Assembly: GCA_019614645.1 (NCBI GenBank)
Contig: JABWDB010000019.1
Coordinates: forward strand, 232,501-296,500
Origin: Stratiolaelaps scimitus
Taxonomy: Eukaryota > Arthropoda > Arachnida > Mesostigmata > Laelapidae
Direction: 5' to 3'
DNA: 64,000 nt
Shown: in pieces, positions 40,919 to 52,578 of the stretch
Layout of the letters: each line of letters starts with the position of its first letter
Position numbering within the stretch: position 1 is the stretch's first letter
Position numbers and translations under genes: made by a program
The notes under the pieces: model-generated
Told to the model about the DNA's origin: nothing
Seen by the model: only the letters and a program-made list of their open reading frames with translations
Databases searched by the model: none

Positions 40919-42659
40919 TGTGGTGTCGCTGGAGGTGACTGTTTCGATCAATGTTTCAGCTTCCAACAAATTAGTTCGTTTGTTTAAGTATGGACGTGAG
41001 TTAATCAGTTGAACTGATTCGAGCAGTAACGAATCCTCGGGCTGCCACTTCTGCTGCTGTCGTCAACGACGACGACGACGGCACTGGCTGGCGGTGTGTC
41101 TTCAGGTGTCTTCTGGACATAGACGATCCTACACAGATTCACCTCACTTGACTTCGCTGAGCGGCCAATCGGTCATTGAGTCACTTAGGAAAGATTCGGC
41201 GTTTGAGTCGTGTCACCTCGACGGAGATGAAGTCAAGTTTCCACCCGCGAAGATGTTTCAAGCAGTCTTCAGATTGGTGCGCACGCCTGCTATCGAACTC
41301 CGACGACGACTTAGTGTCAGACAAGCCCCATCTGCGCCACTTCGGATCCGCAGGCCATCATTATTGTTGACGTCTGGCTTTTCCAGCATTCGGCGAACAG
41401 TGGAGAGTGTCGCTTGATGACGTTATAGGGCGTCACCGATGTACGGACGAACAGAACGTCCCGAGCTCCCTCATCGTTCCGTCAATTCGTCGACTTGCAC
41501 CAGAAGATCTTTCCCTCTCCCTTGTGGACCCTTTTCTTCAGAACGAGAAGACTATATTTTTGTGTCGATATTTTTGTATCGAATGGTGACGAATTTATTG
41601 CACGCTAGCCTAACTAAGCGACTTTTGTGCGCATTCGAAGCAGCCAAAATGAACATATCAGTATCTGCAATATGCAGAGAGCTAGTGATTATCAATATTA
41701 ATAACAATACACACTCACAGGCAAACAGCGTCCGCTGATGTAATACGGGCCGCAAACAGAAGACAGTGCACGCAACACCATCTCGTCGCTAGTTACTTTC
41801 CCTCCCTCTCTCTCTCTCTCTCATCTTTCACCCGGCCACAAACAAACACACACACAAACATCAAGGTGCACACACACACACAGTCACAAACAGACATGTT
41901 CACAAGCAGCCTTCGTCCTCCCCAGTGAGTGCGCTGTCGATCTGCGAGAAACGACCCTCGCAGGCTTGGTAATTGGCGTAATTCATCCGTCGACCACTAG
42001 AGGGCACGGTGGTCATCTCATTTAGGAGCCATCGAGAGAGGGACACAGCTGGCTAGATATAATTGGTAAATATACGTCCGTCCCCGAGCATCGTGTTTAC
42101 AATATAAATATAATAATATGATGTAATATATATATATATATATATACTATGTATTATTCTAATATAATATATGGTGGGATTGTTCTTGCAATGCGTCATA
42201 GAAAGTGTTCAAGTGTGCGTTTTATGTAATAACGATATCATTTCCACCACGTTCGCTATTATACTCGTACCACCTCGAAATCAAGTGCATATCGCTTGTA
42301 ACCAAGAGCTAGCTTGTATGTTCAGACAGATTGCTCATTTGGTGTGGCGTTCAATTCGCGCCGGTCGACGGAAAGAAGGCCGTGCATGGGAAAAAAAAAG
42401 AAAAATAAGGAACGCCCAACACATATCGAGAGGAAATAACACAAACGAATGAATAGTTCAATATACTATGTTATCCATCTCTGCTAAGTTGGCATAGGCG
42501 AAACAATCGGGTTTTTAAGGGGCAGCGAAACGGGCGAAAGGATTTGTTGTACATATGATTGTAGATATTACAGTAAATTAATCAACATGCCGATTCTATA
42601 ATGTAATATACCTTGTGTATGCCTCGACGATATGAATCAACAGCCACACCACTAAATAT
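40919..42659. other. Upstream region of the 40.6 kb gene
   Basis: It contains a CT tract near 41810, CA repeats, the CTCF-like element and a (TA)n tract at 42126-42146. No coding sequence supported. Confidence 0.5.
41994..42007 (+). promoter_or_regulatory. CTCF-like motif inside a duplicated 66-base element
   Basis: CCACTAGAGGGCAC fits the CTCF core consensus (CCASYAGRKGGCRS) at every position. It lies in a segment (about 41949-42014) repeated at 44437-44501 and about 1.1 kb upstream of the 40.6 kb small membrane gene. Binding is inferred from the motif only. Confidence 0.35.
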
Positions 42660-42850
42660 CGAAAATGCTGCCAGATGGATTCTAATGTTGTTCTGGGAAA
42701 AGGATTAACATCTTTGGATATAATCGATATTTAGGTAACTTTTAAAGATTTGCGAGCTGTATTTGCTGAGTGAATCTGTTTCGCGAATATAGCTGAGAGT
42801 ATTTGAGAGATGTCGATGGAAAAGACGCTTAGTTATTCGAGCTATATGGA
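42660..42850. repeat. Diverged duplicate of 45460-45610
   Basis: Shared order of short blocks: GATTCTA-TGTT-TTC-GG, TGAGAGATGTCG, GACGCTTAGTT/GATGTTTAGTT and TATGGACATA. It extends the duplicated unit past the 3' ends of the 43 and 46 kb copies. Confidence 0.55.
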
Positions 42851-43118
42851 CATAACGCAAGATTTGCTTTATTGGAAGTCCTATATATATTGGAAACTTA
42901 CTTGTTTGGAAGTACGTGCGTGCTAATTGTTTATTGCATTTAGTTGCTCAACTTTAAATATAAAATAATTAGAGAAGTATTGGAAGCTTGTCTTGCTTTG
43001 AGATAACTGAACAGCATGCAATGGGATTACTCCACTCGGTCTATAAGCTTTGACTTTACATATTTATTTTTCGCAGAATCTTGATCTTATATAATCGCGT
43101 TATGCACTGTTGTCCCCT

Positions 43119-43791
43119 CTAATAATAATTACCGATTTCTACTCTGGGGGCTCGATAAACACTCATGTTATGAAGATTAGCACACAAATCAAAGTCTGTT
43201 TCGACAGAGACGGACATGCTTCGTGTTAAATGTACAATGCACGAAGGGACGCTTGCTAGCCTTGCACGCACGGCTATGTCAACTTCTATACCGGGTGCAC
43301 TCTTCGTATGATGGTGGCAAATCTTCGCTGGCCACCTGAGGATGTCGAGGCGATGTGGTGCTGTAGTCCTGGTGTGACCTAGCGGTCCTTGACGTACGGT
43401 AATTGAAGGCTCTGCCGGAGAGTTCTCAATGCCGTCTGCGGCGGACCACGGTGCGGCTGTGCTCGTTGCTGACGGTAGCGGCCAGCGGCGAGTTGTTGAG
43501 TTCATCCGAGCAATTGATTATGGCCGATACACGGTACGTAGTTCAATTATTGAGTAACAAATTTGTATGTGTATATAGGTGTGTAATCATCATTTACGCC
43601 TTTGTCCTTCAGCGAAAACAGACTTCGTTCAGCTCAAAACCGATTTGGTCTAATTGCATATGGATTGCAATTGAAGTATCATAATAATACAGCACTACAA
43701 AAGCAACCAATGTAAAGAACAGAACTATCATGCGGATCACGACAATGTTATTGTAAACGTCCTCCCGAAATTCGCTTGGGGTACTGTTCAT
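43119..43791 (-). pseudogene. Chimeric duplicate of two small membrane genes (copy B)
   Basis: Two pieces lie head to tail. At 43609-43791 a 60-residue frame (MNSTPSEFREDVYNN, then IVLFFTLVAFVVLYYY) matches the head of copy A at 38.8 kb, but its tail is replaced by sequence matching the 3' flank of A. At 43119-43505 the sequence matches the tail of the gene at 46254-46610 (TTRRWPLPSATSTAAPWSAA) but lacks 13 bases present there (46331-46343). This shifts the frame, so the DNA for PPSYEE survives out of frame. The pieces are not in one frame, so this is most likely a recombinant pseudogene. The 60-residue head could still be expressed as a short membrane peptide. Confidence 0.6.
43130..43512. 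repeat. Segmental duplication (matches 46095-46500)
   Basis: Strong similarity to the tail and 3' flank of the 46.3 kb gene, including CTCATGTTATGAAGATTAGC and GCGGCTGTGCTCGTTGCTGA. It ends abruptly at about 43512, where copy-A-type sequence takes over. Confidence 0.75.
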
Positions 43792-44417
43792 CGTAGAACG
43801 CCGGTGAAACAGGTCCTCCTTGAGCGATTCACTAAACTTGTGCTATTATATAATAATAATAATAGCAATAGTCCGTTGCGGGCGCCTCGTGGCGAATCTT
43901 GAAGGTGGACAGATAGGTATTGTACTTTGCAGAGCGAACCGTTGTTGTTTTCTAGTGTGTCTCGAAACACGAAACAGCGTTGATTTTCTCAGTGGCTAGT
44001 TTTACCCGGGGGTCACTTTGACATATCTCACGGGAACGGGCACAGTTCATCGACGTCCAGCGATGTTGAAGGCGGTGTCGAAAAATCGATGCACTTTAAT
44101 CCGGAGCACACGTTTTATCAACCGGATATCTTCGTCGCAGACGAACGATATTGAGACGATTCAGGGCGCCGTGCTTGTCGTACGTGGACAGGAACCACTG
44201 TATCAATATCGTTATGAAGCTGTATCTTCTCCTTGCTCTGATGGTGGACGTTGTCGACCTTTTCGATAACGCCAACCTAACGTGCCCAACGGAATGCGTT
44301 AACTTATCGACCGCCAGAATGATGATTGTGACTCACATCGTGGGCGTTCGATTTAAAACGGTATCAATGTAGGTCTGCATTTACTAATGAGTCATGAGAA
44401 GGCCTGGGTGGATAGTA
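43517..44417. repeat. Segmental duplication, copy B (matches copy A)
   Basis: Near-identical stretches to 38137-39472, for example the block around GTGTCTCGAAACACGAAACA and the block coding in the plus direction for MKLYLLLALMVDVVDLFD. Small indels between the copies break any long shared frame, so most of this block is probably 5' non-coding DNA of the small membrane gene. Confidence 0.75.
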
Positions 44418-44479
44418 GACTATCGGCAGGCTGGGAACCACCCGCGCAGGCTTGGTAACTAACATAATTCATTCGTCTG

Positions 44480-44493
44480 TCACTAGAGGGCAC
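44480..44493 (+). promoter_or_regulatory. Second CTCF-like motif
   Basis: TCACTAGAGGGCAC matches the same consensus except at the first base. It lies about 0.7 kb upstream of the chimeric pseudogene, just beyond the edge of the A/B duplication. Confidence 0.3.
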
Positions 44494-45459
44494 AGTGGTC
44501 GGTGTATTTCTTTATTTATGTTCTGTTATGAGTGCGCCAATAATCAAATAGAAATCACTTTGCCGCCGACCGTTAGTTCCTCATCTCTCTCCCAGCACAA
44601 CAGCAGCTCGACGAGTTAGCAACTGTTCTCGATAGCGAGAGCGCATTTGCCACCGATCTCAACAGGCCTATGCACCATCATCTCAAGATCTCTCTCGTGC
44701 ACATCTCCACCCTCTCTCTGCTGTTCGTTCACTGATATCTGCAGGTTCGCCATCAAAGTTGGCGAACTTGTCATACAGGGAAAATCAAGGCTATGCAACT
44801 TATGCACGATGGTGACCGACAGCAAGCTCAGAAAGGTCCTCAAGCGTATGGATCACACCGAAGTGTGACACACAAAGCTGGCTTTGCATGTGCCTGCCTT
44901 CGGATCAATCTGTCTCCAGCAATTCAACGGCGAAGGCGTTTAGCAGGCCCTCCGAGCTATGCTAAGCTATACGCTCTGCATATACCCACATGTGCCAGAC
45001 GTACATCCTGACGTACGTTCTTGCCGTGCCGTAGCGTTCACGGCGTCCGGACATAACAAGTGAAGCTGACATTGCTACGGAGGCGCTCGTGCGTGTCAAA
45101 ATGTGCGGTGAACAAACCTCGCGTTTAAGTATCTTAGTCCTTGAACCTTCTAGTTATCATTTTGTTATCCGTTGGCGCCATTATTAATACAGTAGCCGTA
45201 TTCTGATTAAACACTAAGCTAAGGCGCTCGAAAAAGGCCGTCTCGCCGTCAGTCCCGTCCGTTCCTGACAAACCCCCCCTATAGAGTGAATGATATCCGC
45301 GATCCAACCTGATTCCATTCTTTCCATACCTACACAACACTTTACCCCCAATCTAATTATATATATATATATATATGACGACAAGCTCGGGTGAACATGG
45401 CATGTGTGGAAAATCGGGTTCATTGTGAACAAATACAAAAATATGCTTCAATAACAAAA

Positions 45460-45610
45460 AAATCTCAAAAATGCTCCCCCAGGGATTCTAGTGTTATTCC
45501 GGGGTAGGGATAAACATTTTTTGGGTGAATAGTTAGATAATAGTTGAGAGATGTCGCTAGGAAAGATGTTTAGTTGTCCGGGCTCTATGGACATAGACCA
45601 AGATTTATAG
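45460..45610. repeat. Diverged duplicate of 42660-42850
   Basis: Partner of the preceding repeat, with the same block order and some deletions. Confidence 0.55.
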
Positions 45611-46094
45611 CGACTCTCACGTTCGCCCCTTTGCCAAGTCTTCGAGCTTTTAGATAAAAAGTTCCCTTCTCTTCTGACAGCTGTTCAATGTATTCAGCGC
45701 ATCGCAGCTATAGCTAAACTTTGTTGTAGAATATGTACCGAGAGCTGGTTGTTTCGCCTATGCATTAAGGTTAGATTGTGGCTTTTCTTATCTTCGAATT
45801 GTAGTAATTTCTTGTGTAGCCAAGCAAACGCCAGCTTCGAAAGAGAAATTAGATAATGTCCATAGCTGTGCTTCAAGTTCGAAAATAAGATAATAATGAT
45901 TTTTGTACGATTAAGTTAGCATTTCATTTATGTTAATGCGAATGACTCGCATTGCATGCTTTTCGTTTATTTATTTCTCACATGGCCTTGACCTTATATA
46001 AGTTCACTATACTTAGCTCCACAAATCGATATGTACACACCAGACTTTCTGCTGCGTTATGCATGGTTTTCTCCTATCTATTAATAATTACCAA

Positions 46095-46500
46095 TTTCTG
46101 CTGTGGAGTCTCTCATAAACACTCATGTTATGAAGATTAGCACACAAATCAAAGTCTGTTCCGACAGAGACGGACATGCTTCGAGTTAAATGTACAATGC
46201 ACCAAGGGACGCTTGCTAGCCTTGCACGCAGCAGGATTGCACGCACGGCTGTGTCAACTTCTATGTCGGGTGCACTCTTCGTATGATGGTGGCAAATCTT
46301 CACTGGCCACCTGAGGATGTCGAGGCGATGGTTCTTCAATAGGTGGTGCTGTAGTCCTGGCGTGACCTAGGGGTCCTCGACGTACGCTCATTGACGGCTC
46401 TGCCGGAGAGCTGTCAATGCCGTCTGCGGCAGACCACGGTGCGGCTGTGCTCGTTGCTGACGGTAGCGGCCAGCGTCGAGTTGTTGAGCTCATCCCAGCT
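46095..46500. repeat. Segmental duplication (matches 43130-43512)
   Basis: Parent-like copy lying inside the intact gene 46254-46610 and its 3' flank. It carries 13 bases missing from the 43 kb copy. Confidence 0.75.
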
Positions 46501-46610
46501 CGATTGTCCAGTTGCATTTTGCACAGATGCCAGATCATGAACAGAATGACGACAATAAATACTGCTGCGGCTATGCCGATTATTACTTGTACAAACAAAG
46601 GCAGAGCCAT
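46254..46610 (-). CDS. Small single-pass membrane protein with C-terminal PPxY motif
   Basis: A 118-residue frame from ATG at 46610 (MALPLFVQVIIG). The hydrophobic segment is about 6-28 (IAAAVFIVVILFMIWHLC), followed by KMQLDNR. The tail is Ser/Pro/Ala-rich, with RRWPLP, an APPIEEPSP stretch and LPPSYEECTRHRS at the end; PPSY is at 107-110. PPxY followed by Glu/Asp is typical of NEDD4 WW-domain ligands. The length and PPxY register equal those of the 31790-32146 gene. AATAAA lies at 45966-45971 (minus), about 285 bases past the stop. A partial copy with a frameshift lies at 43.1-43.5 kb. Upstream is a (TA)n tract at 46.71-46.74 kb. The adaptor role is inferred. Confidence 0.65.
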   Translation of the reverse strand: MALPLFVQVIIGIAAAVFIVVILFMIWHLCKMQLDNRAGMSSTTRRWPLPSATSTAAPWSAADGIDSSPAEPSMSVRRGPLGHARTTAPPIEEPSPRHPQVASEDLPPSYEECTRHRS

Positions 46611-46705
46611 GATTGACTGTTCTCGAGATTCACCTGGTATTAGCAGTGATAACAGCAGTAGTAGCACCGCGGTCTATGTAAATTACGACACCCACACGCG
46701 CCTAC

Positions 46706-46708
<3 letters not shown>

Positions 46709-46739
<31 letters not shown>
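46709..46739. repeat. (TA)n tract upstream of the 46.3 kb gene
   Basis: About 31 bases of alternating TA, roughly 100 bases upstream of the chosen ATG at 46610. Confidence 0.9.
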
Positions 46740-46744
<5 letters not shown>

Positions 46745-49701
46745 GTACAAGTGTCTATTTTGACGTATGCACAAGGCTGGCACTCTTAGATCATCACCAT
46801 AACACACTCCCCGCCTGGTTATCCGAGAGGGTAGGCTTCGTCCGTTGTACGCTGGAAGTGTTGACGAAGAATAGCCGTTGATTCCTAGGTGGTGTTGTCG
46901 TTACAGTGGACACAATTCCTATACACACCGGAACAATCGTCATTATTCTATTGCACTTGCATCGCACTAACTGCCTGAATGCTTCATCCAGGATGGTAGC
47001 TTTTTAGCCCGTTGCAGTAGCATGCACAGAGCGGGGTGCGACAACTGCACCGCTCCAGTCGTCTCTAATGTTCGCCAGACGATCCTAGGCGCTTTTCTGT
47101 GTGTGCACCACAAAGGCTGGCCGCAACAATGCACTTTCAAGCTAAATGTACCTACGGCTTAGCTTAGCTAGACTGTCATGAGTGGCGCATGTCATCAAAC
47201 AAAAGTCATCGAGTTGCAACACCACGTTGAAGGTCGAGGTGTATCACACTTGCACACGCCCGCTGAAGGCGACACCGACGCTGCGATCGCAAGCTATGAA
47301 TTCCATTGAGTCTCGTACCAACGGGAAGCCGGCATCCTCACGATATGTTTTGTGGTACATATTGCGATGCTGTGATTCACATATACCGGGCACATAGATG
47401 CGCACGCGGGGCCACACGAGAGGCCGGAGAGGGACCGTTCAGCGAACAGCGACAACTTAACTAGAAATATAAAATCGTCATTCAATGTTCCATCATTGCC
47501 GTTGTTCGTCGCCTACGTAGGCGGGTCGAATGACACACGTTTGTCTACAGGTAGGTATAGATTCGATTGTAGGCGATTATTAGCCGGTTTGGCTGTATAC
47601 ATAATCTTGGGTTCTTGACTGGCAGGACCACAAGGCACACTTCTTATCTGTGACACGAAATGTTGCCCGGGGGAGATTTACATCACTGTGGACAACGCTG
47701 GAACTGAGGCTAGCAAGGGCGCGTCAGAGCGCTAAGCGGCGTCGAGTTCACCGCCGGCAGCATTGACTGCTTGCTGCATAACGGCATTGTGCTGAGGTTC
47801 CCACGTAACGCTGGGATTGACTAGCGAAGGTCGATGTCCACGTTGCGTTGATCGCTCCATTCGACGACGAGTTAGCCAGAATCGGTCAGGTCAACGCTCA
47901 CCTAGTGATATTTCGCTAATATAGATGCTGGGTTTGAGGGGATATTGTCCAACTCGTTTACCGTTTCGACCATGTAGTTCAGTCCTGTACAAAATACCTT
48001 GTTGGCCGGCTCAACTTCACTCGCTACGCGCGGACCATGGGATCGGTAGTGGGAACGCGAGATATATAAAAAAAAAAATAATAGCTATATTTATCTATGT
48101 CGTACCGTATAACTTCCTTCCGTGACTGTAGTGTTAAAGCTATCATCACTAGCGTGTGCTCATCTTAATTCCATTTAAGTACACAAGTACATACCGTTTA
48201 TATTGTCATCATTTGCTAATACGCTATTGTCTTATACATGCGTAGTAAAATGGCACAACGATAAAAATCCGTGAAACGAGTGGGGGTCCGCTCGGTCAGC
48301 TCCTCAAAAGGGCGCACTCATATCTAAAAATAAACATGTCTAGGTTTGTTGGTGGACTAAAGGGGGGTCACTGACTTGCTCTCGAATCTTCGATGGCAGA
48401 CCCCAATTTGGCAAGACAGGGAAGAAGAGGAAGCCGAGTCTGCCCGCCCGGGCAACGTCGGTCATTTGAGAGGAGGAGGAATGGGTGGTCCGATACGTCA
48501 TCATTGAGTTTGATTTTCCTCTTCTTCTTCTGTAGGATTCCTAGTAAGAGATTCAGGATAGTAAAGGGCACTCCAGCCTGGGCCAGGATCCTCAGCAATG
48601 TGTCCCAAGCTGCGGAATCGAAATCTAACAACTGAAATCTACAAATATTACAAATATAATAGTATTGGCTTGCCTGCAACGATAACAGCTTGTAGCCTCT
48701 TAGGGGCCGTATCACTGGCCTCAAACAAAAGTGCTCCATGAAGATGGGCGGCCATATCGGAGTCAAGTACTAGGGTTCCTTTCAATGTTTTGAACTCGTA
48801 TGGCTATTCACAAAGCCAAGTTATCCCATAGATGTCAGCGACTCATTACTATTATGATTATTATCATTACATTATAACATATGTTGTTCTTCTTCGATGT
48901 GGTAACAACTCTTCGTTGTTAATCGTTCGATAAACGTTCGTACGCGAACTTGTGGAGCCTGTCTTGGACTAAAGAAAAACATATTCTCAATTGTGAATCG
49001 TTTTTTTTTGATAAATGATGTTTATTAGCTTTAAATTAATTATACTGGTATTTCTGTATCCCAGCAATTAATACCTGTTAGATTACTGATATTACTTGAT
49101 TCGTAGTCATTCCATATATTATACGTTTATTCAACGGTCTTATGTATCTATTCCATAATCTTCAGGATTTTTCTTCTATTAATTCACATCGGAAATAATC
49201 ACGTTTCTAGACATCGCATTTATACATCGTAAATCTTATACAATTTACACACGTCATCGATTATTGGCAAGTTTTATGATTATGTGGCTTCTACGTTCAG
49301 CTTTCAGTCTCACATTCATCTGATCTTCGTTAGTCTACCATTAGTCCCTCCATAGTCAACTCATTGTAGTGTCTATTCATTTTTATAAATGCAAAGGTAT
49401 ATATTACGCTTGATTCCAATTAAGTACCAAGTGGGGTCTGTTTACACATATCTACGGCGGGCCATTTTATGCGCGACATGTCGGCGTATCACAAATATGC
49501 GCCTAGACTAGAGTATGTTATTGCTTTATTTGTTACATTACAAGCTTGTTGTCTCGTGTCCATTTGTATACGGAGCGTTGTGGCCAGCTGTCGCTTCACC
49601 AGATCGCAGCGTCAGAACAGATCCGTTTTCAAGCGTTCGCAGACAGGTACACCGGCAAAGTTGAACAAAAGGTGTTCCTGATATTTTCTCTTTGAGTCGT
49701 G
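46740..49701. other. Interval with possible retrotransposon relic
   Basis: Apart from the reverse-transcriptase-like fragment near 48.5 kb, I see nothing recognisable. Confidence 0.45.
48420..48640 (-). mobile_element. Possible relic of a non-LTR retrotransposon reverse transcriptase
   Basis: The minus-strand translation contains LLDFDSAAWDTLLRILAQAG followed by VPFTILNLLLGIL. This fits the motif-A region of non-LTR reverse transcriptases (DF--AFD, then Leu-rich helix, then GVP). Nothing recognisable of fingers, YADD or endonuclease follows, so at most a short decayed fragment is present. It could be a chance match. Confidence 0.3.
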
Positions 49702-50016
49702 CTATGTGTTTTCTGCTTCGTCGGAGCTCGACTCCTCATGGACACAGATCAATTCGACTTCGCTGGTGGACTCCTCATCATCGGTGATCGATTCCTTTTT
49801 CCGACTTGACAGCAGGATCCTTCCAATGAAAAAAGCCAGAATCTTAAGAGTCGACCAAATGATGAGAACAAATAATTCACAGCAAGAACACACTATTCGG
49901 CCGCAAGACTCAACTATCCGACAAAATGCTTGTACGCAAGCGATTATACTGTTTATGCACCGGAATAGCTTCCACATAAAGTTGCACACGCTCCTCGTCA
50001 ATTCGCAGGCTTCCAT
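49702..50016 (-). CDS. Small Cys-rich membrane protein with acidic Ser tail
   Basis: A 104-residue frame from ATG at 50016 (MEACELTRSV; context AAACAATGG). The first 46 residues carry nine cysteines in an amphipathic, partly hydrophobic stretch. A hydrophobic segment follows at about 47-69 (LFVLIIWSTLKILAFFIG), then SSRKK and an acidic Ser-rich tail (ITDDEESTSEVE, HEESSSDEAENT) resembling CK2 target sites. Two adjoining hydrophobic stretches could form a membrane hairpin rather than a simple single pass. A possible AATAAA lies at 49525-49530 (minus). It resembles the 52.6 and 54.5 kb genes in plan, not clearly in sequence. No named family. Confidence 0.5.
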   Translation of the reverse strand: MEACELTRSVCNFMWKLFRCINSIIACVQAFCRIVESCGRIVCSCCELFVLIIWSTLKILAFFIGRILLSSRKKESITDDEESTSEVELICVHEESSSDEAENT

Positions 50017-52578
50017 TGTTTTCGCTTGCAAACCTGAGCGCGTCCACACTTATACAAATCGGTTACACAACTAGCCCTGAGCAGTTCACTAGACGAGCGA
50101 TTGCTGACGTGGCGAACTCAGACATGGCAACGGAACGCTCTATACTCAATGTTTAAAAAGGGCAACGGAAATGCCTAGCGAAAGAGCGCACCGAGCGCAG
50201 GTTCAGCAACAACCCTGCAATGAGTATCTCCGGATCTCGACATTATTGCTGGAGCGAGAAGAATGGTCTGTTCCGTGACAACAAGGGCGGGACTTGTCAT
50301 TTTGCCGCGCTTTCCGAACGAACAAGTCTACGGAAAAAAACGCGTATGCGATGCCACACTTTCTGAGAACGACTACCGAAAGAACGTATCCTGTAAGGTT
50401 CCGCACTACGTACGCTGCAAGGACTGGGAGCTACGGCAGATGTATGTGTGCGTGTGTGTATTTGTATGTGAGAGATATCGTGTACGCAGCGGGCAGCGCT
50501 GGGAGTCCAGCATCCCGTAGAGTATGGCGACAATAGATTAGAAGTCAACTGTATATAGAGCGTATCGTGGCTTCTGGTGCCGAGCTGGTAATATCTACCT
50601 GACTTGACCTTGTCATGGTAAGGAGGCCCCGATATACGGTAGAGTCGATAGTGCCAAGAGACATAGCTTCGAAAAATAGACCGATAGTGAAACATACCGA
50701 GGTACTAATCCGATCGGGGCCTCAGTGAGGTGCGTAATTCCCTTCCGACATTTCTTCGAGTTAGATATCGCCTCCGATTACCCCAGCGAATGCAGCTGGT
50801 CTTAAGGACGTAGGTTTCACATAGCAGAGATACGATCACTATGGCGCACATCCTTGCCTTTCAGCTAGTGTTTCACGCTTTCGATCTCGGGCGCAGTTCA
50901 ATCATCCATTGACGATCGGCACCCAATCATCCCCAAGGCTTGTAGTCACCCGGAGAGTGTACTACATAATGCGAGTGTTCACTTGTCAGCCGTCGCCAGC
51001 AATTCAGGCCGTGCTAGCGAGTTCGACTCTTAGTGACTTATAAATAGATTCCTCGTCCAAAGGTGGCTCCGGCTATGTTATCGCATGTTAAGCCCCTTCC
51101 ATGAGTTTTATAGTTCGCGCTGTATGAACAACTGAGCCTACTGAAGATGGGGTAACCGAAGCTGGACAAACTCTCCTTGTAGCGACAGCTATCGGAACGT
51201 GGTAGACTGACGCCACATACAGTGGAGAAGAAGACTCCAAGTTGAATCAAGTAACAAACGAAGCTGCACATCAGACTCAAATACAAACAAATCGAAATTA
51301 TGAGTTTGCCAGAGAAATTAAATCACGCACACAGCAAAAGAGCTTCGAACATAAATCGTCGAACCAATCCTTATCTCTCTCTCTCTCTCTCTCTATTCCC
51401 GTGGTGATAATAGCTCGTGTAGACATTAAACAAGACTAATTAATAAATGACTAGGAAAATGTACGGCTCACGAAATGAGGCGTTCGCTAATGCCAATTAC
51501 CGCGAAGTGGTCCTCGAGGGAAACAAAACTCTTTTGTTTTCAAGGTGACTTGAAAAATGAAAGAAACTCCTTAGCCTTAGTCGGACCGAGTACATTGACC
51601 CTGTGAGTGGAGCACACTTAACCAAAAATGGCTCCGGAGCGCCGCTCTTAGCATGGGCTCACACGAGATCGAGATGAATGAATTCGTTCCGTAAATGAAA
51701 GGTCACTTCTGTACCACTGATAGAACGTATTATCCAGGCTAGCCTACGGTTCAGAACATTGTTATTTATGTCCAATACAGGTTCATACTGTGCGGAATCG
51801 TGCATTCGAAGGACGTCTGCTTTGCCAAGCACTTGACATCATTGTAAGCCTGCAGATTGGTAAATATGAATTAGTACGTTCGACGCTCGATAGTAGCGCT
51901 GGCCATGGCTGGAGCGCCTAAGGTCTGTAAATGAAGAGTCGACCATTATATTTAATATCACAGTTCGCGTTGGACATTTATTCGATTTAATCCCCCTGTT
52001 TATATCCATAATATATATATATATATATATATTTGCATGTACATACGAAGCTTAGCATACCACGTCCACTCTCTATTATTGTGGACTCACCGAGCACCGA
52101 GCTTGTTAACGTGTGCATTTAGTAATTACTGCAACGAAGGTCAAAAGGAAGTCAACGGGTCCAGTTGCAGCGATGCTGATCTAAGGAGAACATTCGCGCT
52201 AGTAAATTATAGCACACACAATACACTGATCCAACCCGAGGAGATCAACTTCAACAAACGTCACATCATATCCTCGTAGCAAGGGATTCGGCCAAATTAC
52301 GCTCGTTGTTCTGTCCTGGTGTTTTGTTCCGATCATCTCAACGGCAGACTCATCGTAAACGTCTCACGATGGCAAACTCATGCAATTGCAAGTATAACAT
52401 GTACACAGTACGCAAATAGCAATTCTTTTTTCTCGGATGTCATCGTCAAACGCCAAGCCATCTATCACCAGAGTCCGAAGTTATCCAAAATTGGCCCTAT
52501 ATACAAAAAAGACTATCCATATGCACCGCTGGTCATACTGCCATCTCAGATGACATGTATCATGTGGCGCAGCAGAGG
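50017..52578. other. Interval between small membrane genes
   Basis: It holds the weak peptide candidate at 51.04-51.27 kb, a CT tract near 51375 and a (TA)n tract at 52011-52033. Confidence 0.45.
51038..51271 (-). CDS. Possible small secreted or membrane peptide
   Basis: A 77-residue frame from ATG at 51271. The first 22 residues look like a signal peptide or anchor (MCSFVCYLIQLGVFFSTVCG), and the rest is Ser/Tyr/Cys-containing. There is no motif and no second copy in the window. It lies between two small membrane genes on the same strand, which is the only contextual support. Confidence 0.2.
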   Translation of the reverse strand: MCSFVCYLIQLGVFFSTVCGVSLPRSDSCRYKESLSSFGYPIFSRLSCSYSANYKTHGRGLTCDNIAGATFGRGIYL

